A stretch of 64,000 bases of DNA, taken from contig JAAEAF010002565.1 of the NCBI GenBank assembly GCA_011037195.1, positions 1 to 64,000 on the forward strand, given 5' to 3'. This DNA comes from Triatoma infestans (lineage: Eukaryota; Arthropoda; Insecta; Hemiptera; Reduviidae). Position numbers and translations under genes: made by a program. The notes under the pieces were generated by a model. That model was not told where the DNA came from. It made no database searches and saw only the letters and a list, made by a program, of their open reading frames with translations. Shown in pieces: positions 20,213 through 32,426 of this stretch. Every line of letters starts with the position of its first letter. Within the stretch, counting starts at the first letter, position 1.

Positions 20213-20300
20213 ACCACAAAATGAAGCAGGCTACCACGGAAAATGTCTCCGATGCTTCCCAGCTCTGCGGAACCAACCACCACAACAACTCTATTTAGGT

Positions 20301-21909
20301 GTTAGTGTTTATACATAGAATATAGTGGCGTGTTAAGTACATAATGTATATAATAATTGTTAGTGGATGTGTGTGAGTGTTTGTTCAGCTAAAGTATGAC
20401 TATGAGTTCGTTAAACCTAAGTGCTTAGTACACAGATCAACCATTTGAAAAATATTTCCAGGAAATGGTATATTCTGTGGTTTAGGAGGTACTGATTGTT
20501 AGGCTTAAATTTCGACCGACGTTATCAGCTTTGGTTAGGTGTTAAGGTAGAGGGCGCTGCCATACAGTGTCACATACAGTTAAACAAGTTAATCCACATC
20601 ACCATTAATAGAGCAAGCCCATACACACGATTCATAACAAATTTAAGAAAAAGTAATCAATTAGAGTTGTATTAACTGTGATAAGAGAAAGTTGTAGGTG
20701 TGTCCATCACCAGAAATAATTTTTATTAATGATGATATGTCAAAACGATTAAAACGCTTGGATTGTTAACCATTCCTGGGACAAAAAAAAAAATACAAAT
20801 TCAATTCACTATAGTTACCAAAAAAAAGAAAGAAATCGCTTTCACAAAAACATTTGACATTGAGGATCATACATCAATTAGTAACAGTTTACATCAAAAC
20901 AGTACTTTTGAACTGTCAGTCAAATATTAAAGGTTCCCTTTGATAAATCACTTCTAAAACAATTTACTTGCATTTTTTATTTTCATTTCATACGATTTTT
21001 TTTCAAATTTTTAATAATTTTTTTTTTTTATTATGGTTCCCTAAAAGCAAAATATGTAAACATAATTTATTTTATTTTATTTTTTATTTTTTTGGTGATT
21101 CCAGATGAATTTTATGTAACAATAATAATAATACTTTTGGTATATTGAAATGGACAAGCATTGATCTGCAGAGAATCGACAGGTTTGTGAGAATAGAAAT
21201 GACAAAGTCAAGGAAACATCATCACAATTCTTCAGTCGAGCCTCCATGTATAACCCGGAAAATGGGCGGCCTAGAACACTTTATTGCGGATGCTAAATGC
21301 AGGTGGCAGGTCAATCAAAGCTCCTTTACTTTCTGGTAGTGGAATCATGCATACTAGGTATTGTTAAATCAGGATTTCACTGCTTTGTACTAATCAACAA
21401 ATCCTGACTTACAAGAAGCCGGTACTGTTGCAAGACAGGATTGAGATCTGGAAAACAAAGCCGTTGCTTCGTACATAGTACTATTCATTGATAGAACCTA
21501 CAGTAAGTTTGGAGTACTCGACAAAGTGGTTACAGAACGGAATGGCTCTTTCCCAAAACGGAAATATTTATTATGGCAATACCAGATCAAGACGTTGGCA
21601 ACGAAGGCCTATAGAGGTGTATATGTGTAGGGAGACTGTATCAGACAAATGTCGGATGTGTAAAGAAGTGTCTGGTGAATTTGCTCTTACGATGGATGAA
21701 AATCCGAAAACGGTCAGGACATAATCAATATACGACGGACAATATACCAGATGTTATCCAGCATTGCGGACCCACCCACATTTTCATCAAGTGTCTAAAG
21801 TGTTTGCAGCATTTATTATCCGGATGTACTACGCTGTCACAGATATAACCATGTAGCTGCTACATGTCACAAGACAAATGGCCATTAAGTTGAATTTAGT
21901 GAAAAATAG
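20301..21909. other. Mostly unassigned; possible LINE zinc-knuckle remnant
   Basis: AT-rich with no supported gene to about 21470. From about 21535 to 21760 the plus strand encodes fragments such as ETVSDKCRMCKE that resemble the C-terminal Cys-rich motif of non-LTR elements. The similarity is short and I could not extend it. Confidence 0.3.
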
Positions 21910-22708
21910 GGAGCCATATTACTTAAGATTATAATTGGAATCATACTTGACTCATGTATATCATGGAAAAATCATATTAGTGAATTAAATAGTAAACTAT
22001 CAAAAGTTATCTACCTGTTGCGAAGTCTAAAAGACGAATTACGGGCTGAGACGTTAAGAACTGCGTACTTTGGTTTATCCCATTCCAAACTGTCCTATGG
22101 GATTGTACTATGGGGAGGAGCGCCTGACGCTGTAACCACATTCAGACTGCAAAAGAAGGCAATTAGAATTATTTATAGAAAGCAACCAAGAGATAGTTGT
22201 AGAAAATTGTTCCAGACTCACAAAATAATGACACTGACCTCATTGTATATTTTTAAGTGTCTCGTCAATCTAAAAGGAAAGAAAAATATGGAATGTAGAG
22301 GAGATAAACACTCTTACAATATCAGAAATAATAATAATTTACACTTACCAGTAAGAAGATTGGCGAAGTCGGAGTTAGCTCCAAGTGCGATAAGATTATT
22401 TAACAAACTGCCGAACGAAATAATGGGTCTGAAGATTGAACCATTTAAGAAAACTTTAAAACATTTCTTTAAGGAAAACAGTTTTTATAAAATAAATGAG
22501 TTTCTGGAAGAGAAGTGGGCGCTGGGACACTTCAGGATAGACTAAATACAGTGTTGGATATTGTTTATTTTTAGTGAGAACAAAGTGCAAACATCAGAGC
22601 AATGACTATTTGAACTAGCAAACTTATTGTTTATTATATAGTTTGACGTACCTTATGTTACTTGTTATGTAATTTATTTAGGTAAAATAATAATAATAAT
22701 AATAATTG
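21910..22708 (+). pseudogene. Non-LTR retrotransposon ORF2 C-terminus plus 3' end
   Basis: An open frame from just after a stop (21907) to TAG at 22543-22545 encodes about 211 residues: GIILDSCISWKNHISEL (end of the reverse transcriptase thumb region), LSKVIYLLRSLKDEL, SYGIVLWGGAPDAVTTFRLQKKAIRII, then a region with SELAPSAIRLFNKLPNEI. This pattern is standard for C-termini of arthropod Jockey/CR1-like elements. An AT-rich 3' untranslated region follows, ending in an (AAT)n tail at 22686-22708. The element is 5'-truncated and lacks the catalytic YADD motif. The exact clade is uncertain. Confidence 0.75.
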
Positions 22709-22835
22709 AGATAAACAAATTGTCACAGATCAATAGAGTACAACATATCAGGCATTCTTCTGTTAAATTTGGAAGCAAGGAATGCTATACTTCCTGATTA
22801 CAATGTCCAGAAAACAATTTCATCCAAATTCCAGT

Positions 22836-23098
22836 CGTTACAATTGTAATAGGATCCAAAGACTGAGATCTAAAGCTGAGAGAGAGAGAGAGAGAGAGAA
22901 AGATACAAAAATTGAGAATCTCACTCGCTACTTAGGCCACAATAAAGTAGGAGACTCTGTTTATATACAGCTACGCTAGCCCTACAGTGAACAGTCGTTA
23001 CAACAGCAGTTACAACGTGTCAGCAACCAACTGCTTACCTTTCTCTTAGCTCACTTTCAATCTCCAATTTCTACATTCGTGTCAATGAATCTGGCAGG
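22836..23098 (+). repeat. LTR-B related copy 6 (plus strand)
   Basis: Plus strand: TGTAATAGGATCCAAAG start, an AG repeat (22879-22899), CTCACTCGCTACTTAGGCC, TTTATATACAGCTACGCTAGCCCTACA (TATA-like), CAGCAACCAACTGCTTACC and a GGCAGGAG end. It is the reverse-oriented counterpart of 5285-5540 and directly abuts a LINE remnant at 23104. Confidence 0.6.
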
Positions 23099-23103
23099 AG
23101 AAT

Positions 23104-23312
23104 TCAAAGCTATATATTGCTTGGAAAAAGTCAAGAGTGCTGCCAGTTGTAATATCTTGTAAAGAGCTTGTGCCAAAGTTTACTGTGGAAACATTGCAGG
23201 AAATTGGGATTCCACTGGCGTGACTGGAGGGGGCACAGAAGGCCCTTCTCTATACAGCCTCTATCCTTCGTAGGGTTTTAAATATCCAGACTTGGTTGAC
23301 TATGTCCCCAAG
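23104..23312 (+). pseudogene. C-terminal remnant of a restriction-like-endonuclease LINE
   Basis: The frame encodes VLPVVISCKELVPK ... LQEIGIPLA, a stop, then QKALLYTASILRRVLNIQ. The same arrangement (IVPLIISATGLVP ... MQQAVVLHTCRIIREVL) is the C-terminus of the minus-strand element at 31811-32427. One in-frame TGA (23221-23223) disrupts it. The upstream part is missing, possibly because the adjoining LTR-B copy or an old truncation removed it. Confidence 0.55.
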
Positions 23313-24414
23313 TGATAGTTATCTTCTTCTACTTGAAAGTAAACAATAATTATTAATAATAATAATATCTAAATATAATGAAGGAGAAAAGTTTTTAGTA
23401 AATATAAGTTCACGTAAGTTTTAAACTATTTTATTTCTAAATGTAATATATTGCCACAAGGAACAAATTACAAAGTTAAAATCTTTTAATCTTATCCAAC
23501 ATGTTAGAAATCATTTTGTAACTTTATAGAACTTCTAATGCTATTCAATTTATTATTCATAATTCTAATATAATTCTATTTTCAATTTCAAAACTTTTAC
23601 TTAATAATACTTTTATTTTTACAGATCTAATTAAAGAAGTGTTCTACATTTTGTTAAAGAACAGTATAATTTATTGAAATTATAGATATTTAAAAAGTGT
23701 TTAATCTAGTTTTACTTTTAAATCAGCGTATCCCTCTCTCCTTCACTTCCCATCAAATAAGAAATTATTTTCTTTTTATTGCTGCTGCTGATCATTTTTC
23801 AATTTTCGAATAGAATTTTTATCGGAAATATTATTTTGAAGTTTTTTTAGTTATTCGCTTATGTTCTATGGGGGTGTCATGATGGGAAGGCAACGCCCTC
23901 ATAACTTGAAAACTAGCAGTAATTTTGAGTTGTTTTTTTTTTTTGAACTTATATTTATTGGAATTTGAATTTTGTCTGAAATTTTTAAATATGTCATAAA
24001 CTTTTTTTTTTTTTTGAGTGCTGCAATGTGACGGAAATAAAAACTAACAATCCTATGTCATATGGAACATGGCAATTTTTTTTTGACAATTTTGGATACC
24101 AGATATTTTTCTTATCTGGTTAATTAATTAATGTTTTCTCTCTCACTTTCAACATATGTGTTTCACTTTTATATACACTTTATTTTGTAAACAAACTTAT
24201 TAGATGTGAAACAATAAGAAATGTAATTAAATAATAGATATGTGATTATAGTAAATTATTATCAACAATAATAGATAGATTTATAAAATCGGATAAAAGT
24301 CCTTAAAAGAGTTAAAAATTCCTAAAATCAGATCAGTCCTTATCTAATTCCCCCTCTTTACTTTCTCTTACTCCCTAGTAAATAATATTAATTAGAAATA
24401 AATGTGTTGTTGAA
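23313..24414. other. AT-rich stretch
   Basis: No gene recognised. Bases about 24130-24310 recur, diverged, at about 25400-25555 (see that repeat entry). A homopolymer T run lies near 24001-24016. Confidence 0.5.
24130..24310 (+). repeat. Dispersed direct repeat, copy 1
   Basis: TTTATTTTGTAAACAAACTTATTAGATGTGAAACAATAA and the later ATCAACAATAATAGATA...AAAATCGGATAAAAGTCCTTA recur at 25400-25555. Both copies lie near family-R sequence and may be part of one larger repeat. Confidence 0.6.
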
Positions 24415-24900
24415 ATTCCAAGTTTGAAAAATAACGGATGACCGGAAGTATTACTAAATGATTTTTTTTTTTTTTTTTTCACTTTTTCGCGATTTTCTCA
24501 AAAATGGCTCTGACGATTTTCTCCAAACTTCCGATATAAACTACACACGCAAAGATCTACAACTTTTATTTAAAACATTTCTCTGGGAAAATTTATTTAA
24601 GGATCACTTTTACGGGAGGGATGGGATTATGTTTTCCTCTGAAGTGCTATCATAGTTGATTATACAATTCTATAATCCAAACAAAATTAATTAGAAATAA
24701 ATAGGTGACCAAAATTCCGAGTTTCAAGAAAATTAGCTAACCGGAAGTGCGCTTTTACTAAACACGTTTTTCAGTTTTCTACGAATTTCTATAAATTTGG
24801 TACACAAACAACGTATAAAATTTGTCAATTATAATTTTTGAGAACTGGAGTAAGAGAAAGTTGTGTGAGTGTTTCACACCAGATTTTTTTTTTTTTTTTA
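24415..24900 (+). repeat. Family R copy with two internal monomers
   Basis: CCGGAAGT occurs at about 24441 and 24736, roughly 295 bp apart, each preceded by AAATTCCnAGTTT...AA and followed by a T-rich tract and a TTTTCT...AAA segment. The copy ends GTTGTGTGAGTGTTTCACACCAGA plus poly-T (24860-24900). This is one of the clearest examples of the family's internal periodicity and terminus. Confidence 0.7.
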
Positions 24901-27253
24901 TGCCTCAATATATTTTATTTACTACTTGTTGTTAATTATCTTTTTTCATTATTTCTTACCCTTATTTAGTAGCCATTTGATTTTTGAATGCTTAGTTTGC
25001 TTAGTGTGATATTTCGGCTTTTGAATTTTTCCTTTTTTTTCTTTTTATTTTTTCTTTAAATAGTTTTGTAATTATTAGAAACATATTATAGATTAGTTTC
25101 GCGTTCGTACGCTGAGAAATACCCGTATCTAGTAAATTTACATTTATCAATGTTCAAACGTTTGGAATGTAAATTTCATGTCACTGCATGTCCTCCAAAT
25201 ATTAAAAATATTTTAAAAATTTATTTTACGAATAATGATTTTTATCTTTAGATATTTATAATTAATAATTAATTATTATATTAAAAAAATTAAAAAAAAA
25301 AAAAAAATTAAAAAGTAGTGCGTTTTTTTAATTTTTTTCAGACAGGCTTAACGTCAATATCCAATTAGCAAATTAGATGTCGTTTAATTATTGGTTTAAT
25401 TCAGATTTTCTCACTCACTTTCTACATACGTATTTTGTTTTTATTCACTCTTTATTTTGTAAACAAATTTATTAGAAGTGAAACAATAATAAATTTCTGA
25501 TTATACTAAATTATCAACAATAATAAATATATAAAATCATATAAAAGTCCTTATTTAGATTCACCATTTTTTATTTATGCCTCCACATATTTTATTGGCT
25601 ATTTATTTTTTTTAATTGTCTTAACAATATTAATGAATTATTTGATGTAAATAAAATTTGTATTGTTAAATGTTTTGTTAAAATTACAGTTATTAGAACA
25701 GATATTAATACAGATATTTTTTTGTACAAAGCTAGCAGTTATTATTCGGCTGTGTGGCCTTCCGTATTACATGTACAAGGCAATATTTAAAGGCAATTTA
25801 ACCTTTAATAAAAACATTAAGTTTAATACAAAATTGTCAGCTATAAATGTAATATTACAGTAAGGAAAGTCATGTGATTTCTGATACGGGTTTGTTTGAT
25901 TTTCTATACGATTATCATATGGTAGAGTAATCTAACGATTACAGAACTTCAATATTTTTAAGAATTATCCATTCATATTGCATAATTCTTAAATAATATT
26001 ATTTGCAACAGTAATTTAGAAAATAACTAAAAAATTAATAAGATGCAGACAACGAATCATGCATGACCTCTCCTCTCTCCCATTCATCAGAAAATCTTCA
26101 AAAAAATATCTAAACAGTACAATATAAATATGGAATATAATTTATGTTTAGACACAGTATTCATTCTTGGTCCATATGAATTCATAGTCTCTACCTTATG
26201 AGAACAATTGGTTCTTCGCGGGCCGGCCGTGTTTCTTCTCCACTATCACACTTTGGTAGACACAAATATTCTTCAACTTCACCAGCCATCTTAATCTGAA
26301 AGGCTTCTCCAGAGTCTACCGTCTGAGAAGAAGATGTCCTATAAATCATGTTGTGTTCATGGCCGCTACAGGTCTTCTTACTTATAAAACTCCCCCCTTA
26401 GCTGTATATCACTTTTTTTTAGCCTCAAATTTACCGTTCACCATTAAATTTGAAGATTTTACAATAGATATAAATGAATTAAAAAAAACATAAAGTTGGA
26501 AATTGCAAAAAGACTTCTATTCTACAATGTGTATATTGCTGGAACCATATTTATGTACATATTCATAAAATGTACGATTAATTGATATAAAGTTTATTAG
26601 GATTCTTATGTAATGAATATCATATTTAGTTAGACCCAGTTGATGGTCGAATTAGTTAACATTCGTTATCGATTTTCAATGTTTAATCGGGACTCCAAAA
26701 AAAAAAAAAAATTCGATTTAAGTTAGGAAAAAAAAACATTGCATTTTTTGATTAAGTCACAATAATATGGTTATTTTTTTTATAGAATTTTTAAATGTCG
26801 CTAGTATCATCATGATTGTATTCTTTACTGGGAGAAAAACTCGACCAAATTTTACCATATTTCACGTACGGATAGAGTTACTGAAAAGGGTCAAAGGTTC
26901 GCCAAGTTGAGGTCAACAAGTTTATTTTCAGCTAATCAATGCATTGTATTGTATCGTTTACATAGTAAGCTTGCATTTGTATAGAGATTGTAAGAGACAA
27001 GTAAGCAGAACTGCTTTAGGGGTTGGTTGTTTACATACCATAATGGCAATTAGGTAAATGCAAAAATCGTGTATAATTATAATATGTAAATTATGAAAAT
27101 GTAATCACAGTCTGATATCCAATTTTTGACTGAAAAATTCACCTGGTGAAATCTATTTATTTAAAATTAAAATAAGTGGAATTTCGTCTGACTTCAAATT
27201 AATGACTTAGTCACCTATTTTAGACAGGTCTTGCCGAAGAAGTCAAATGGTGC
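24901..27253. other. AT-rich stretch, mostly unassigned
   Basis: Holds the second copy of a dispersed repeat (25400-25555), several A/T homopolymer runs and no frame with recognisable similarity. The patch at about 26200-26390 is less AT-rich but shows no family. Confidence 0.45.
25400..25555 (+). repeat. Dispersed direct repeat, copy 2
   Basis: Diverged copy of 24130-24310, sharing CTTTATTTTGTAAACAAA, TTATTAGAAGTGAAACAATAA, TTATCAACAATAATAAATA and AAAAGTCCTTA in the same order. Confidence 0.6.
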
Positions 27254-27997
27254 TGTAATGGAATCAGATGTCTTGAAGAGGGTTATGATGCGATGAATGG
27301 TTGGGAGTTAGTAGAGAGTTGTTACTCAAAATATGAACTACTAATTTACGAAAATAGATATATATTTTAACAATAATTTAACGTTTGATGAAGATAAAAC
27401 TACAATTAATTTAAAATGATTTAAATGGTAACTAGAATGCACAACTATAATGAATAATGAATAAATATATGTTTAAATCCTTAGATAGGGACGCGCTCAC
27501 AATGTATGATCTGATGTCGTATATCACTGGTAGAATCCTGATGATACGCTGATAAAATACTGAAGAATACTCATCCCCTCTTCCTGTGGAGAGACGTTTA
27601 TATTGGCATCACTCACACATTGACAAGTGTGTAATTACGGGTCACACTAACACATTTCTTGCCGTGTGTTGACCCTAGGTCTTGAATAGCAATACCAGAG
27701 TGGCAACAGGTGATGGCTGTTATCAAAAGACTGTAGCCAGATGGTCTTTTGAGTATTTGTTGACCCTTGTATATTGGCCAGGTGGCTTCTGTACACTGAC
27801 CGTATAATGACCCTTTTGTAAGGTTCTTGTTAAAAGGATATTAGCGGTGTGTCTTTGGCAGTCCCTTTGACCGTGCACTGACCGCGGCTCTTGACTTGAA
27901 TAATAGCGACTGGCTGGCACCACTAGTTATAATTTTTATAATTTAAAAATTATCTATTTTCCTTCTTGTTATCACTCCTTCTTGTTGTCACATTACA
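27254..27997. mobile_element. Solo LTR, family A copy 2
   Basis: TGTAATGGAATCAGATG ... GTTGTCACATTACA, 744 bp, flanked by GTGC (27250-27253) and ATGC (27998-28001), a 4-bp duplication with one mismatch. Shares its full length with 33391-34095 and most of 9137-9857. It contains a TATA-like GTTTATATTGG near 27594 and the primer-proximal CACCACTAGTTATAATTTTTATAATTT segment. No internal region adjoins it. Confidence 0.8.
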
Positions 27998-30079
27998 ATG
28001 CATTGATGAAGTTGCTCTAACACATCAGACGGTGACCACCAACTCGGCGAAATTTATGGCCAGTTGAAAAATAATTTCTTATGTCAAAAGTTTGAAGTAT
28101 AAAAAGAGAATAACTAAAAATTTATTGAAAGTTTGCTTCTTATTTTTCTTTCTTTTTTTTTTTTTTTTTTTGTTAACCTAGATAATTCACATACCAAAAA
28201 CATTTGCTTGATGCCATATAAATTTTTTTTTTCTATTTTTGTGTGATGTTTACATATCCATAATGCACACGTTGACCAGCTGCCAGAACAAACTCCGATA
28301 TGTATAATCAAACATATATTGTATATCAGCATCAGGAAATGTTAAGGATGAGTTGAGGAATTAGTAAATAGAATAACCAATTAGTGATAAGTGAATAACA
28401 AACCAAATATAAACCACTAATTAGCAAAACATATCAATAATTATTAAACTCCTGTTTGATTATTAATTTATTTATTTATTTTATAATCATATGGTAATAG
28501 AATGTGATTTTTCACACAGAAAGCAAATGCACGATACTAGAAAATAAATATAAATATAAATAATTAAATAATACAAAATTTAAAAATGAAAGAAATATAT
28601 GTATATTAAATAAGAAATAATTCAGTTAAAACTTAAAAAATGAGAACACTAAATTAAAAAAAAATATATAATAATTGCATTGTATTTAACTGTTCATTTA
28701 ATATTTTCCGCTACTGCCACTCTTACGATACATTCGTAAATTTCAGGGAAAATTAAGCCCAGCCAAACTATCTATAGCCATTTATATGCAAAAAAAAAAA
28801 GGAAGGGGAAGCAGGCTCCTGTTTTTTTTCTTTTTTTGCCAGTGTTGACTTAGCAATCAAGTCAACAATACTCTGAAGAGGCTTATTGAATGTGGGCAAA
28901 ACGTCAGTTTATAACAAATTGCTGGCTTTTAATGCGGCCTCAACCAGAATACCTAAGTGTTTTGCATGACAATGGCCGTGGTTAGCCTAAAAAGATCATT
29001 TCGGAAATTTGAACAAGATCACCAATACTTTCTTGGAGAAAGAGTGAAGAGTAAATAACTGTTTTGGAATTTGATATTTTATTGTCCAAGTCATGGCCAA
29101 ATTTCTGAATTCTATAAGTTACTGAAATGCTACACCTGGTTAACGCTTCTGTTGAAATATAGTAAATGGCTGGCATAAAATTATATGAAACAAAATAATA
29201 AAAATAATTATAAAAATTGCTAAGAACTTCACAATATAACAAAAATTGAATTCTAAAAAATAAAAAAAAACATATGTTAAAGAAATCTGTAGTTCAACGA
29301 TGGATCGTATGTTAAAAAAACCTCACCCATAGTATGTCGGGGCGAGTAGTATGTCGGGGACGGGGTCATAGTATCTATAAATAGTACAATCCTATGGATG
29401 GGACAGGTGTGCACACCTGTTCTAAACGCCTTGACTCTTTGCGTATACACAGACGCCACTTTGGCAAACTTCTTCTATATATATATGTATACTAAAACGC
29501 ATTACGTCACTATGGGTTTGCAAGTGGCACCTACTAACTAAACATACAGCTACAAACGCACAATATATACACCACACACACACACACAAACGCACAGACT
29601 AAAACAGCCACTAGTTTTCTTTTACGATGTTATGCAGTGATAATTAGTTAGAGTGATGGGAGAAGGCGATGAAGACGAATAATATTTAAGTGCTTGTTTA
29701 TTTATTTTAATTGTTGCCATTATTATTTTCAGTTGATGATATAATTAGTACGGGAAGAGATGATGAATTGATGTTATAAACCATATGCTAATTTACAAGT
29801 TTACCGTTTTCTTTTTTTGCCCTGTAATTTTACAAAATAAATGCAGCGCTCATTATTTTGATAGAATTTATTTTAAAATTATGGGATATTGTAATTTGTG
29901 TTTAAAAAAAAAAATATATATATATATATAATATATATAGCAACTGAATATGAAGTAACTTAATATTAAATAAGATTGTATGCTATCCGCAAAATAAATT
30001 TGAAAAAATCTGGGGTAAAACAATTAGCATAACGTTTATTTGTGAGTGTATTTTAAGACACGTCAACATCTGAGAGATC
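27998..30079. repeat. AT-rich stretch with simple repeats
   Basis: Includes TA runs (29475-29490, 29912-29936), a CA repeat (29572-29592), two TAGTATGTCGGGGCG-like direct repeats near 29328-29360, an 18-bp palindrome at 29403-29420 and a family-R-like AAAATCTGGGGTAAAAC near 30005. A degenerate hammerhead-like motif lies at about 28873-28906 (CTGAAGA ... AAACGTC). No coding gene is supported. Confidence 0.5.
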
Positions 30080-30084
30080 TTTGA

Positions 30085-30170
30085 CGGTCAAAATCTTCTC
30101 AGTGCAAACATACTCAGTTGCAGACAACACTGCCCATTACTGGGCAGTCTTCTATATAAGAATTAAAATG
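30085..30170 (-). repeat. SINE remnant (family S)
   Basis: AGTTGCAGACAACACTGCCCATTACTGGGCAGTCTTCTATA resembles the middle of the minus-strand SINE copies (CTACAGACAACACTACCCATCACCGGACAGTGAGTTG at 47.5 and 53.25 kb). Only this central piece is recognisable. Confidence 0.4.
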
Positions 30171-31810
30171 CACACCGTATAGTGTGTCAGATGTGATAGT
30201 AGGGTACTAACATGGAATTCGTAGTTTAAGCGTTCTGCGATTTTTTTCACCCACGAACACAGATCTGCACTAAAACTGTTTTTTTGTTTAACTCAAGGTT
30301 GAAATTTTTTTGGTGTAGTAGCGTGTAGCACGAGTGGTTTGATAAATGGGCTTATGAGTATATATGTTTAAGATAGAGATAGAAGTTTTAGAAATAGAGA
30401 ATAAGAACCACTTTTAAGTAAGTAAATTAACTATATATTAAATTAGTAAATTTACAAGGTGATTTATTAACTGTGAATCTGGAATTAACTTATAAATACA
30501 CACAATCAAATAATTAGTAACTAGATTGATTTAACTCAAATGTTGTAACTTATAACTGACATTGAATTTAAGAGAACGACTTCAGAGACAAGTGTTCTGA
30601 TTGAATGTCCAAATTAGACTGGTCTGTTTAAAAGCAGAAATTTAGACTCTCTCTTGAAAGAATGCCTTCTCTGGGTACTTCAAATCCACCCCTGTAAGAA
30701 GGGGCAAAAAGACAAAGCTGACTAAGTTCTATGACCTCTTCTGTAACGGTGTCTTCTACCTGGGTGTTACCCTTTTTGCCAACCAACTTGCATTTTTCTT
30801 TCAAATCATAATTTTCATTAAATTATATTATTTATAGATATAATTTCTAGCATCCATCACAAAGTCCTCAAAAACATGTATTTCCGGTGTGAAAATACTG
30901 TTGGAAATTATGAAACGATTGCAATATCGCTACTTTCCTCTTTCTGACGATTTTTTTTTTTTTTCTTACGCCAAATATTTCTAGTTTTAATTGAAACATT
31001 TTCTTCAAATTTGTTATTTTTTAATGTTTTTAATATTAGTCGAATTTAATATATGATGGGGGAACCATTAATATTTGTTGATTTTTCATGCCGGTAGATT
31101 TCCTGTATATTATTATCACTAAGATCACTGACGAGGTGACAGCTGACAGTCCCTAAGAAACTAGTCAGTCTCGAGGTAGGCCTAATTTTACAGAAACATA
31201 GAATCTTCTAAAATCGATCTATATCTTTTTTATCTGAGCAGTGAGCATCCAAATATTAAAGAAAATATTTAGACCAAGCTTTATATTTCAAAAAAAACAA
31301 AACAAAACTGTTGTGAAAATCCACACTATTGCTCATCACATTTTCTTCAAATTTGGAATATCTGTAAAGCATTTAATGTACCTTAGTGTATAAATATATA
31401 AGTGGTTGAACAGTACTATTGTTTAACATAAATTGCATTGAGCTGGCACTTTAACAGTTCCAGCTGTCCAGAGAACACCCTCCACATCTAATATTCCTGT
31501 AAAAAGAATTTAGAAATAAAAGTCATATGCCTTAATGGAATGTAGTTTGTAAAAGAAATTTAAACATTTCGTTGAGAAAATCAATAATAAAGTAGCAAAT
31601 ATTCGGTTGAAGTTTTTTGTACTATGTTCTAAGCCGAATATCAGATCGCAATATCTTTCCTATTGCAGCCGCAAGAGAAAGACAATAAAAAAAATCTTCA
31701 TTTAAAAAAATTAGCAAGCAAATTTTTTTTATTGATACAATTAAATTTATAAGCAAGAATTAATTTAAATAATTTTAAAAATTATGATCAATTATTAATT
31801 ATTATTATTA
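30171..31810. other. AT-rich, unassigned
   Basis: No supported gene. A hammerhead-like core with a defective stem I lies at 31128-31166. Sequence near 31300-31370 (CTTCAAATTTGGAATATCTGT) resembles minus-oriented family R. Confidence 0.4.
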
Positions 31811-32426
31811 TTTTTTTTTTTTTTTTTTTACAATCCCTCGCGGACCGCAGGCAAGGGAGGAACCTGTTTTCAGTATTTGGTATTACGGTTTTTACTGGAA
31901 CCGGACAATTGTCCTATAATAAAGACAAAAGAAAAAGAAAAATATGTCCGTGCTAGTCTCTGGCGTCTTCCCTTAGCACTTCCCTTATAATGCGGCAGGT
32001 GTGGAGTACCACAGCCTGCTGCATCTCGTATATGATGGTCCTCCTGATTCCCATCATGCAGAGGCCCTCCCCCAGCGACCGCGGCACAAGTCCCGTGGCT
32101 GAAATAATCAACGGGACTATCTCCACCCCTGAGACTCCTCTCCATACAGCAGATATTTCTGCCGCCAGTGGCCTGTATTTAGCCAATTTCGTGGTATACG
32201 CGCGGGCTATGTTGGCGTCATCCGGGACAGATACATCAATCAGCCACACCCTGCCTGTTATTTTGTTATGCCAGATCACATCCGGCCGGGTGTTGGCGAC
32301 GGCATGGTCCGTCAGTACCTCTCTGTCCCAGTACAGGAGACACCGCGCGTCTTCCAGCACTGGCAGGGGGTCATACTTGTAGTATGGGGGGGCATCTTGA
32401 ATCAAACCGAGTTTGATTATTACCGA

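Larger units (their letters stand above)
20001..20288. mobile_element. Inverted dimer of hammerhead H units with 12-bp TSD
   Basis: CTCTATTTAGGT occurs at 19989-20000 and 20289-20300, a perfect 12-bp target-site duplication. Between them, a minus-strand H unit (about 20001-20095, lacking its last ~34 nt) and a plus-strand H unit (about 20150-20288) lie head to head around a spacer of roughly 50 bp. Each half carries a hammerhead-like core. The structure suggests one retroposition event of a 288-bp inverted dimer. Penelope-like elements are known for partially truncated inverted copies and variable-length duplications, so a Penelope-related origin is likely but unproven. Confidence 0.7.

Noticed and set aside
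21425..22717. ATTGAGAT at about 21430 and 22707 as a target-site duplication of the LINE fragment
   Set aside because: Only 8 bp, and the left site lies far from any recognisable element boundary; likely chance.
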